7,839 bases of DNA from Chitinophagaceae bacterium. Its GTDB lineage: Bacteria > Bacteroidota > Bacteroidia > Chitinophagales > Chitinophagaceae. Shown piece after piece: positions 1 to 5,778 of the stretch (position 1 is its first letter; each line of letters starts with the position of its first letter). The stretch covers positions 1-7,839 of the forward strand of contig JADLEN010000060.1 in the NCBI GenBank assembly GCA_020846105.1, read 5' to 3'. Made by a program: the position numbers and the translations under genes. Below the pieces are notes generated by a model. The model was not told the origin of the DNA and searched no databases. It saw only the letters and a program-made list of their open reading frames with translations.

Positions 1-2
1 AC

Positions 3-464
3 GGGATATTTTACATAGTGGCACCTATTTGTTTCATTTTTGCAGGTGTTGCATTGCAATCGGTAATAGATTTGTTTCGTGGTTTTAGATTCATTCCTGG
101 ATTAGTAGCTGTTGGATTTGCTGTTTTTTTTAGTTTAGACAGTGAACAGATCAATACTTATTCTAAAGAGGTTAATTATCGCCAAAGCAAAATTTATAAC
201 ACAAATATTTACAAGCAAATAGACCAACTCGTACCATCAAATATCAACGTTGTTATTAATCTTAATGCCATGGAGCATGTTGATGCGATGTTTTATAGCA
301 AAAGAATAGAAGCGTATCATAGTGAGATTTCGGAAGCTGAGTTTGAAAAATTTGCTCAGAAGTCAATACCTATTGCTGCATTTGCATCGCGCGAGGGTCA
401 CGTATTGCCAGATTATATAGTTCGGTACCCGCTTTTGTATATCATTAAAGCCAACTTGAAATAA
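3..464 (+). CDS. C-terminal fragment of an integral membrane protein, possibly a glycosyltransferase (5' end outside window)
   Basis: The reading frame is open from the window edge to a TAA at 462-464. A GTG at position 18 could serve as a start, but the codons before it (G-I-F-Y-I) continue a hydrophobic helix, so I read this as the tail of a longer protein. Two hydrophobic segments are visible, roughly the first 25 residues and then FIPGLVAVGFAVFFSL. A soluble domain of about 105 residues follows, with mixed charge and predicted alpha/beta character. Multi-helix glycosyltransferases of the GT39/ArnT type often end this way, with the last helices followed by a periplasmic domain, but no catalytic motif is in view. 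The glycosyltransferase assignment is therefore a weak inference; the membrane protein reading is firmer. The stop is 83 bases upstream of the next gene. Confidence 0.6.
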   Translation, partial: GIFYIVAPICFIFAGVALQSVIDLFRGFRFIPGLVAVGFAVFFSLDSEQINTYSKEVNYRQSKIYNTNIYKQIDQLVPSNINVVINLNAMEHVDAMFYSKRIEAYHSEISEAEFEKFAQKSIPIAAFASREGHVLPDYIVRYPLLYIIKANLK

Positions 465-508
465 ACACGCAATAATTTTTGAGAACAGTGCAGCTCAATA
501 GAAGTTTA

Positions 509-527
509 ACAGCCTATAAAAGGCTGT
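509..527. repeat. Inverted repeat (7-bp stem, 5-base loop) between two genes
   Basis: ACAGCCT (509-515) and AGGCTGT (521-527) are perfect reverse complements around the loop ATAAA. The repeat lies 45 bases after the upstream stop and ends 5 bases before a TATCTTTG box, so it covers most of the space where a -33 element would sit. No T tract follows, which argues against a standard intrinsic terminator. It could be a protein-binding operator, a weak terminator, or chance. Confidence 0.35.
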
Positions 528-532
528 ATGCC

Positions 533-540
533 TATCTTTG
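533..540 (+). promoter_or_regulatory. Bacteroidota-type -7 promoter box (TATCTTTG) upstream of the lipoprotein gene
   Basis: TATCTTTG matches the TAnnTTTG -7 consensus of the primary sigma factor in Bacteroidota. The same octamer occurs before atpB at 6943-6950. I find no TTG at the usual -33 distance, so the promoter is incomplete by sequence. If transcription starts 4-8 bases after the box, the message would begin at or just before the ATG at 548 and be almost leaderless. Confidence 0.45.
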
Positions 541-547
541 TATTCTT

Positions 548-871
548 ATGTTTTGCAGATTAAGATACACAAAATATACCCTAGTGATATTGCTTGCAAT
601 TGTAGCATCTTGTGCCGAAAAAAAAGCACCATTGATGAGCATTGCACAGCAGCATGCAAAAATAGATTCTATAGTAAAAGCTGAGCGAAAAGAATTGCTG
701 ATAATAGAACAAGAGCGCCTGCGAGACAGAATGAGTATTGAGCTAAAAGCACGTGTAGATTCTATAGTCAAAAACCATGAACCTGTAGCGCCACCACCAC
801 CAGTATTGGCACCTGTTTTTGATACAATACCCTTGGCAGACACTACAAACACCCCACCACCTAGCATATGA
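548..871 (+). CDS. Small putative lipoprotein with a charged helical core and a proline-rich tail
   Basis: This is a 107-residue protein of unknown function. The N-terminus has basic residues (R4, R6, K9), a hydrophobic stretch and a lipobox ending VASC, so Cys22 is the likely lipidated residue after signal peptidase II cleavage. The frame is open upstream to a TTG at 479. I chose the ATG at 548 because it puts the signal peptide at the terminus and the -7 box before it. Residues about 30-77 are strongly charged and probably helical or coiled coil, with a D-S-I-V motif at residues 40-43 and again at 71-74. The last 28 residues are rich in proline (P82-P85, P103-P105), resembling a flexible spacer. 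The stop overlaps the next start as ATGA, which suggests translational coupling. The lipobox is clear in sequence; an envelope location is inferred from it. I do not recognise a named family. Confidence 0.7.
   Translation: MFCRLRYTKYTLVILLAIVASCAEKKAPLMSIAQQHAKIDSIVKAERKELLIIEQERLRDRMSIELKARVDSIVKNHEPVAPPPPVLAPVFDTIPLADTTNTPPPSI
663..768 (+). repeat. 13-bp direct repeat inside the lipoprotein gene
   Basis: TAGATTCTATAGT occurs at 663-675 and again at 756-768, 93 bases (31 codons) apart and in the same frame. Both copies encode D-S-I-V preceded by I or V and followed by K. It may be a trace of an internal duplication of the helical core; the sequence between copies shows no further obvious repetition. 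Confidence 0.5.
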
Positions 872-2334
872 AATTAATAAGAAAATTTTTAGTTTTATTG
901 ACACTATTATTGTTTGCTAATAATGTCACAAATGCACAACGCGTACTCTACTCGGAATATGCCCCGTACGATGTAGACAAAAGCAGCATGTCCATTGTAG
1001 GCAAAGTGGGCGGTACATTGTACACTTTTCGCAGTTTGGATAACGAATACTTTTTGGATGCCTATGACGATGCAATGAACAAAACAGCAACTGTGGTTTT
1101 GGATTTTTTTCCAGCCAAAATATACAATGTTCGTTTTGTAGCTTACCCCAATAAAATATTGGTGCTTTATCAGCGACAAGAAGGTACGCGCATCACGCAA
1201 TACATAGCCATGCTCAACGAAGTAGGTATATTGCAAGGCAGGCCATTAAAAGTGGAGGAAAAACGAACAAGTTTTTTTGGCACTAGTAACAGGGAAGTTT
1301 TTTCTTCGGCAATATCGGAAAACAAAGAGCATTTGGTGGTATATAGCGCCAAGGATAAAGGCAAAACCATTCAGTTTAATGGCTATTGGATAGATTTGGT
1401 AAACCTAAAGGTGGTGAAAAAGCTGAAATTGAAACACAAAGCAAAAGATATTATAAACCATTCCGAAGCCTTGGTAGACAATGAGGGACATTTTTATTTA
1501 CCAGTATATACTTCCATCGGCAACCGCAATTTTTCTGACGAATATACACTGCTACATCTAAGTTTTGCAGCCACTACGTTTAATAAAATTCACCTTGGTT
1601 TGGGTACCAATTTTTTAGAATATCCCTTTCAGAAAATAGACAATATCAACAACAAAATTCATTTTGCTTCTTTTTATTCTACCAAGCGCAATGGCAATAA
1701 TGAAGGTGTCGCAGCTGCTACATTTGATATCAATACCAAATCATTCGACGCTATACATTACCTGCCCTTTGACGATGAAATGCGTGGCGAAACCAAGGGC
1801 AAACGTAGAGAAAGAGCCTTGAATGAGTTTAGAATAAACCAATTGATTGTGAAGAGCGATGGCGGTTTTGTGGTGGCTGCAGAAGAAATTTTTACGACAA
1901 CGCAAAGCACCTTTATGCCAGGGATAGGTTTTTATTCGTTTTACTATTCACCAATGATGAATCAAGTGATTAGGGAGTATCATTACAATGATATTATGCT
2001 GCTTTCTTACGATGCACAATCAAAGCAAGAGTGGCACACCTTTTTGCGCAAAGAGCAGTATTCGCAAGAAGATGGTGGCATGTTTTCTTCTTACAGTTTG
2101 CTCAATACAGGCGGAGGATTGGGCTTCATGTTTAATGATTTTAATAATCGTAGGTCGCGCATACAACTCACATCGGTATCGGCTACAGGCCAGCAAAATG
2201 TAGGTTACATGGATGCCGGCCGGGGCGACGACCCAGATTGGTTGCCACGCCTAGGCAAGCAGATAGACGCTAGAGAGATAGTGGTGCCTTGCTTGCGCAA
2301 AAAGCAAATTTGCTTTGCGAAAATTGTACTTTAG
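868..2334 (+). CDS. Exported protein of unknown function, 488 residues, probably beta-rich
   Basis: The N-terminus is a typical Sec signal peptide: basic K2, R5, K6, a leucine-rich core, then T-N-A before Q24, giving likely cleavage after A23. The mature part of about 465 residues alternates short beta-type stretches with turns and resembles the irregular beta-propeller-like proteins common in Bacteroidota, but I see no canonical repeat. A conserved-looking segment lies at about residues 373-430: Y-N-D-I, then E-W at 388-389, then K-E-Q and D-G-G before an aromatic, N-rich stretch. I recall similar patterns in uncharacterised Bacteroidota exported proteins. There is no recognisable type IX secretion C-terminal domain; the protein ends in a plain strand (ICFAKIVL). 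The start overlaps the lipoprotein stop as ATGA, so the two products may be made together and act together in the periplasm or outer membrane. No enzymatic function can be assigned. Confidence 0.75.
   Translation: MKLIRKFLVLLTLLLFANNVTNAQRVLYSEYAPYDVDKSSMSIVGKVGGTLYTFRSLDNEYFLDAYDDAMNKTATVVLDFFPAKIYNVRFVAYPNKILVLYQRQEGTRITQYIAMLNEVGILQGRPLKVEEKRTSFFGTSNREVFSSAISENKEHLVVYSAKDKGKTIQFNGYWIDLVNLKVVKKLKLKHKAKDIINHSEALVDNEGHFYLPVYTSIGNRNFSDEYTLLHLSFAATTFNKIHLGLGTNFLEYPFQKIDNINNKIHFASFYSTKRNGNNEGVAAATFDINTKSFDAIHYLPFDDEMRGETKGKRRERALNEFRINQLIVKSDGGFVVAAEEIFTTTQSTFMPGIGFYSFYYSPMMNQVIREYHYNDIMLLSYDAQSKQEWHTFLRKEQYSQEDGGMFSSYSLLNTGGGLGFMFNDFNNRRSRIQLTSVSATGQQNVGYMDAGRGDDPDWLPRLGKQIDAREIVVPCLRKKQICFAKIVL
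2301..2316. repeat. Perfect 16-bp palindrome near the end of the exported-protein gene
   Basis: AAAGCAAATTTGCTTT equals its own reverse complement. CGC at 2296-2298 and GCG at 2317-2319 could extend the pairing if AA at 2299-2300 bulges. It sits inside the last codons of the upstream gene (K-Q-I-C-F region), about 33 bases before the probable start of the next one. It may be an operator, an mRNA hairpin at the gene junction, or a chance result of codons in AT-rich DNA. Confidence 0.4.
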
Positions 2335-2348
2335 CGCAAATTTTTCTA

Positions 2349-3332
2349 TTGGTACATTTAATCAGAAATAACAGGCCTTTTACGGCAGTGGTATTGGGCA
2401 TTCTGTTGGTAATACTACAGATGCAAAGTTTGCTGCACGCTTCAGTGCCTGTGGCTAGCGAGCATCAGCTATTTTATGCAGCCATTATTAAGGGCTTGTC
2501 TTTTTTGTTTGGGCACTCGGCTTTTGCCTTTAGCGTTTTGAGCATTTTAATACTTTATGCCCAAGCATTTTTGCTTTTCAGGATTTCGGCACAGTTTCAT
2601 CTCTTTATTCATAGTAGCTACTTGGTAGCTTTTAGTTTTATAATCCTCAGTTCATTACATCCATCTTTTGGCAATTTCAGTCCCTTTTTGATTATCAATT
2701 TATTGCTCTTGTTTTCATTTTCAGAAATGCTCAAACTTAAACAAGTACAAAATATCAATGCACCTCTTTTCAATATTGGCTTTTTGGTAATGGTTGCTGC
2801 ATTGTTGCATTTTGCAATACTTTTTGTTATTCCCTTTTTGTTTTTTTCGCTGTTATTATTTCGGCAGTTTAATGCAAAAGAGTGGTTGATAGTATTGATG
2901 GGCTTGTTGATGCCTATTTATTTTGCAGTAGTTTATTTGTTTTTCAACGACAGTTTTCAGAAAATTGCAGACTGGGCATATATTGCAATTGGTCTGCCCA
3001 AGACACTTCATCCAGTTTATATTATTGGGCTTATGGTAGGCTTATCTGTTTGGTTGTTATTGGCAATTTTCACCATGCAGCGGCAGATTTTCAAAGCTCA
3101 AATTTTTATTCGTAGATGTTGGATTGCGATCATATTTTGGTTGTTATCAACATTAATAGCTGTTATTTTTACAAATGACAACGAAAAAGGATTGTGGTTG
3201 ATATGCTTGCCAGCATTGAGTTTGGTGCTCACGCAAGCCTTTCAAAACCAACGGAGTAAAAAAATCAATGTAATTAGCTTTTATTTTGCGCTTGCTTTGG
3301 CGTTATTTTGCCAAATATTTTTACCTATTTAA
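2349..3332 (+). CDS. Polytopic inner-membrane protein, DUF6427-like
   Basis: The protein is 327 residues from a TTG start and is almost entirely hydrophobic, with about nine or ten membrane segments. These include residues 11-29, around 59-77, a long double segment around 143-172, and a terminal segment ending FCQIFLPI. The start is uncertain. The frame is open back to a TTG at 2289 inside the upstream gene, and the first ATG (2421) would remove the first helix. The TTG at 2349 lies 14 bases after the upstream stop and gives M-V-H-L-I-R-N-N-R-P-F, which resembles the short basic N-terminus ending in a K/R-P pair that I associate with DUF6427 proteins of Bacteroidota. Function is unknown. It ends 17 bases before purQ. 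The membrane topology is clear; the family name is from memory and is moderate. Confidence 0.65.
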   Translation: MVHLIRNNRPFTAVVLGILLVILQMQSLLHASVPVASEHQLFYAAIIKGLSFLFGHSAFAFSVLSILILYAQAFLLFRISAQFHLFIHSSYLVAFSFIILSSLHPSFGNFSPFLIINLLLLFSFSEMLKLKQVQNINAPLFNIGFLVMVAALLHFAILFVIPFLFFSLLLFRQFNAKEWLIVLMGLLMPIYFAVVYLFFNDSFQKIADWAYIAIGLPKTLHPVYIIGLMVGLSVWLLLAIFTMQRQIFKAQIFIRRCWIAIIFWLLSTLIAVIFTNDNEKGLWLICLPALSLVLTQAFQNQRSKKINVISFYFALALALFCQIFLPI

Positions 3333-3349
3333 AGTTTTTTTTGCAGCTC

Positions 3350-4042
3350 ATGAAATTCGGAGTTATAGTTTTCCCAGGGTCCAACTGCGACCGCGATATG
3401 TATAACGCTTTGCGCGATGATTTAGGACAAGATGTAAAAATGCTTTGGCACAAAGACAGAGATTTGAGCATGTTCACAACTGACGATTGCATTGTTTTGC
3501 CGGGTGGTTTTTCTTATGGCGATTACCTTCGCTGTGGAGCCCTTGCGCGTTTTAGCCCTATGATGGAGCAGCTAGTAAATTTTGCAAATGCTGGTGGTAA
3601 AGTATTGGGCGTATGCAACGGTTTTCAGATACTTTGCGAGTCGGGCTTATTGCCAGGTGCATTATTGCAAAACGATCATCAAAAATTTGTTTGCAAAAAT
3701 ATTTTTATCAAAAACGAATTAGGAGACAATATAATTAGCAATGCAGTGAAAGGGCAAACCTTGCAAATACCTGTAGCGCATGGCGAGGGGCGTTATTATG
3801 CTGATGCTGCTACAATGCAAAAGCTTAAAGAAAATGACCAAATAGTATTCCGCTACGCAAACGAAAAAGGCGAAGTGCATATTGATGCCAACCCTAATGG
3901 TGCAATGGATAATATTGCTGGTATTTGTAACGAGGGTAAAAATGTTTTTGGAATGATGCCACATCCAGAGCGTGCTTGTAGCAATGAGCTTAACAATATT
4001 GATGGCCGCGCTATCTTAAATGCATTTGCGGGTGTTTTTTAA
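3350..4042 (+). CDS. purQ: Phosphoribosylformylglycinamidine synthase, glutaminase subunit PurQ
   Basis: PurQ hydrolyses glutamine and passes ammonia to PurL, which converts FGAR to FGAM in step four of purine synthesis; PurS is the third subunit. The 230-residue length fits the free-standing PurQ class. It has a class I glutamine amidotransferase fold: the N-terminal strand GVIVFPGSNCDRD, the PGGFSYGDYLR segment at 51-61, the nucleophile elbow GVCNGFQ with Cys89, and the HPE motif giving His205 and Glu207, so the catalytic triad is intact. I chose the ATG at 3350 over an in-frame TTG at 3308 because the family begins right at M-K-F-G-V-I-V-F-P-G. No Shine-Dalgarno precedes it, only a T-rich stretch. 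A separate PurQ implies a small-type PurL elsewhere; neither purS nor purL is adjacent. It lies 17 bases after the DUF6427-like gene and 27 before the prenyltransferase. Confidence 0.96.
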   Translation: MKFGVIVFPGSNCDRDMYNALRDDLGQDVKMLWHKDRDLSMFTTDDCIVLPGGFSYGDYLRCGALARFSPMMEQLVNFANAGGKVLGVCNGFQILCESGLLPGALLQNDHQKFVCKNIFIKNELGDNIISNAVKGQTLQIPVAHGEGRYYADAATMQKLKENDQIVFRYANEKGEVHIDANPNGAMDNIAGICNEGKNVFGMMPHPERACSNELNNIDGRAILNAFAGVF

Positions 4043-4069
4043 ATTGTCGAAGAATCTAGCAAGTATTAA

Positions 4070-4939
4070 ATGTCTGTTTTGAGTCAAAAAATTGTTGCTT
4101 ATTTTTCGCTGATAAAATTTGGCCATACCGTATTTGCATTGCCCTTTGCGTTCATTGGTTTTTTCTTAGCAATATTCAGAGATCATTATATCTTTCAGCC
4201 CAAGCTTTTGTTGTTGATGTTGCTGTGTATGGTTTTTGCACGTAGCGCAGCAATGGCATTCAATCGGTATATCGACCGAGATTTCGATGCATTGAATCCG
4301 CGTACCACCAACCGAGAAATTCCGGCTGGCGTTATTAGTTCTAAAGCAGCATTTTGGTTTGTTGTAGTCAATTGTATATTGTTTGTTGCTACTACTTTTT
4401 TTATCAATAAGCTTTGTTTTTACTTAGCTCCAGTAGCACTTTTCATTATCCTGTTTTATAGCTACACCAAGCGTTTTACAGCACTATGCCACATCGTATT
4501 AGGCGTTGGGCTTAGCTTGGCGCCCATTGGCGCATATCTATCGGTAACAGGCACCTTTACATTATTGCCAGTTTTATTTTCATTGTTAGTGCTTTTATGG
4601 GTTTCTGGTTTTGATATTATCTATGCTTTGCAAGACGAGGGTTTTGATAAATCCCAACAACTATATTCAGTTCCATCAGTACTAGGTGTTGTAAAGGCCA
4701 TTTTTGTAGCAAGAATGCTACATTCTATAGCCGCCATGCTAGTTGTTTTAATAGGGGTATTAGCCCATCTCAATTTGATCTATTGGCTTGGTGCTATTAT
4801 CTACATTTCGATGTTGTATTTTCAGCACCGATTAGTAAAACCAAGTCACCTCAGCAAGGTTAACATTGCATTTATAAATACAAATAGTATAGCTAGTATT
4901 TGCTTTGCATTGTGTACTATTTTTTCATTATTGTTTTAG
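4070..4939 (+). CDS. mqnP: UbiA-family prenyltransferase, MqnP-like (probable menaquinone biosynthesis)
   Basis: This 289-residue integral membrane protein belongs to the UbiA superfamily, which attaches polyprenyl chains to aromatic acceptors in the membrane. Two aspartate-rich motifs that bind Mg-diphosphate are present: N65-R-Y-I-D69-R-D71-F-D73 followed by N-P-R-T, and D182-I-I-Y-A-L-Q-D189-E-G-F-D193. Hydrophobic segments between and after them account for about eight or nine helices. The second motif's G-F-D-I-I-Y-A-L-Q-D form is the one I associate with the 'UbiA-other' subgroup (TIGR01475), annotated as 4-hydroxybenzoate polyprenyltransferase but tied to the futalosine route to menaquinone (MqnP). 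Bacteroidota generally use menaquinone, so this fits better than ubiquinone synthesis. The acceptor cannot be read from sequence and MenA or heme-related prenyltransferases remain less likely alternatives. It starts at ATG 4070 and ends 10 bases before dapB. Confidence 0.85.
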   Translation: MSVLSQKIVAYFSLIKFGHTVFALPFAFIGFFLAIFRDHYIFQPKLLLLMLLCMVFARSAAMAFNRYIDRDFDALNPRTTNREIPAGVISSKAAFWFVVVNCILFVATTFFINKLCFYLAPVALFIILFYSYTKRFTALCHIVLGVGLSLAPIGAYLSVTGTFTLLPVLFSLLVLLWVSGFDIIYALQDEGFDKSQQLYSVPSVLGVVKAIFVARMLHSIAAMLVVLIGVLAHLNLIYWLGAIIYISMLYFQHRLVKPSHLSKVNIAFINTNSIASICFALCTIFSLLF

Positions 4940-4949
4940 AATATTAGGT

Positions 4950-5666
4950 ATGAAAATAGCATTAATTGGGTATGGAAAAATGGGTAAAACAATTGAGCGA
5001 ATAGCAACCGAAAGGGGGCATCAAATTGTGCTCAAAATCACATCCAAAAACTCAGCAGATTTAAATGCTGTAAATCTTGCACGAGTGGATGTTGCCATTG
5101 AATTTACTAATCCAGAATCAGCGTTTGAAAATGTACAAAAATGTTTACACAACAACGTGCCAGTAGTTTGTGGATCTACCGGTTGGAATCATCAATTGAA
5201 AGCGGCGCAGGATATTTGTGTAGCAAATAATACAGCCCTTATACAGTCTTCAAATTTTAGTATTGGAGTCAATGTTTTTTTTGAGATTAATTCCCAATTA
5301 GCAAAAGTGATGAATAACTATCCTGCATACGATGTCCGTATGTTAGAGGTGCATCATACCCAAAAGAAAGATGCACCTAGCGGTACAGCTATTACCTTGG
5401 CCGAAAAAATAATTAAACAGCTATCTCGAAAAAATAATTGGTCAATTACCCAACCATTTGACAATAACACACTGTCTATTACTGCAGAACGTATTGATGA
5501 GGTTCCTGGAACGCATTCTGTTACTTACTCTTCTACAATAGATGACATTGAACTTAAACATACTGCACACAATAGAGATGGTTTTGCACTAGGGGCAATA
5601 GTAGCAGCAGAGTTTTTGAAGAATAAAAAAGGCATTTTTACGATGAAAGAAGTATTGGACTTATAG
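4950..5666 (+). CDS. dapB: 4-hydroxy-tetrahydrodipicolinate reductase DapB
   Basis: DapB reduces 4-hydroxy-tetrahydrodipicolinate with NAD(P)H in the cytoplasm, on the path to diaminopimelate for peptidoglycan and to lysine. The 238-residue protein opens with a Rossmann loop, G7-Y-G-K-M-G12-K, which binds the nucleotide. The family signature follows at 133-147: E-V-H-H-T-Q-K-K-D-A-P-S-G-T-A, where His135 and Lys139 align with the catalytic His159 and Lys163 of the E. coli enzyme. It is about 35 residues shorter than the E. coli protein, as is usual in Bacteroidota. The C-terminal G-F-A-L-G-A-I segment is also typical. An in-frame start further upstream (4905) lies inside the preceding gene and was rejected, since the Rossmann strand begins at the ATG at 4950. 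It is the last gene of the packed run; a 112-base gap follows. Confidence 0.96.
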   Translation: MKIALIGYGKMGKTIERIATERGHQIVLKITSKNSADLNAVNLARVDVAIEFTNPESAFENVQKCLHNNVPVVCGSTGWNHQLKAAQDICVANNTALIQSSNFSIGVNVFFEINSQLAKVMNNYPAYDVRMLEVHHTQKKDAPSGTAITLAEKIIKQLSRKNNWSITQPFDNNTLSITAERIDEVPGTHSVTYSSTIDDIELKHTAHNRDGFALGAIVAAEFLKNKKGIFTMKEVLDL

Positions 5667-5677
5667 CATTGTTAAAA

Positions 5678-5712
5678 AAATATTGAAAATGTTTTGTGAA
5701 AAAACAATATTT
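5678..5712. repeat. Inverted repeat (8-bp arms) overlapping the -33 region of the porP-like promoter
   Basis: AAATATTG (5678-5685) and CAATATTT (5705-5712) are perfect reverse complements separated by 19 bases. The spacer contains the TTTTG that I take as the -33 element, so a protein bound here could control the promoter. A weak hairpin ending the dapB transcript is possible, but no T tract follows. The arms are AT-rich, so chance is a real alternative. Confidence 0.35.
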
Positions 5713-5723
5713 AGCTATCTTGC
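5694..5723 (+). promoter_or_regulatory. Putative promoter of the porP/sprF-like gene
   Basis: A TTG at 5694-5696 (within TTTTG) is followed after 19 bases by TATCTTGC at 5716-5723, which matches TAnnTTTG except for its last two positions. The spacing suits Bacteroidota primary-sigma promoters. Transcription would start near 5728, leaving an untranslated leader of about 50 bases before the ATG at 5779. Confidence 0.5.
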
Positions 5724-5778
5724 CCGACAATAAGTACTATAATTTAACACATTTTAGCAATATAAACCCCAAAACAAG

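Noticed and set aside
479..547. Extended start (TTG at 479) for the lipoprotein gene
   Set aside because: It would put 23 residues before the signal peptide and bury the lipobox at residue 45; the ATG at 548 gives a standard lipoprotein N-terminus.
532..867. 111-codon reading frame on the minus strand
   Set aside because: It is antisense to the lipoprotein gene, has low-complexity Gly/Ser content from the Pro-rich codons, and no promoter or family resemblance.
3335..3342. Run of eight T residues between the DUF6427-like gene and purQ as a terminator
   Set aside because: No GC-rich stem precedes it, only AT-rich sequence, and the 17-base gap is typical of genes within one transcript.
5738..5743. 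TATAAT as an E. coli-type -10 box before the porP-like gene
   Set aside because: The Bacteroidota primary sigma factor uses a different -7 element, and a TTG-N19-TATCTTGC arrangement lies just upstream.
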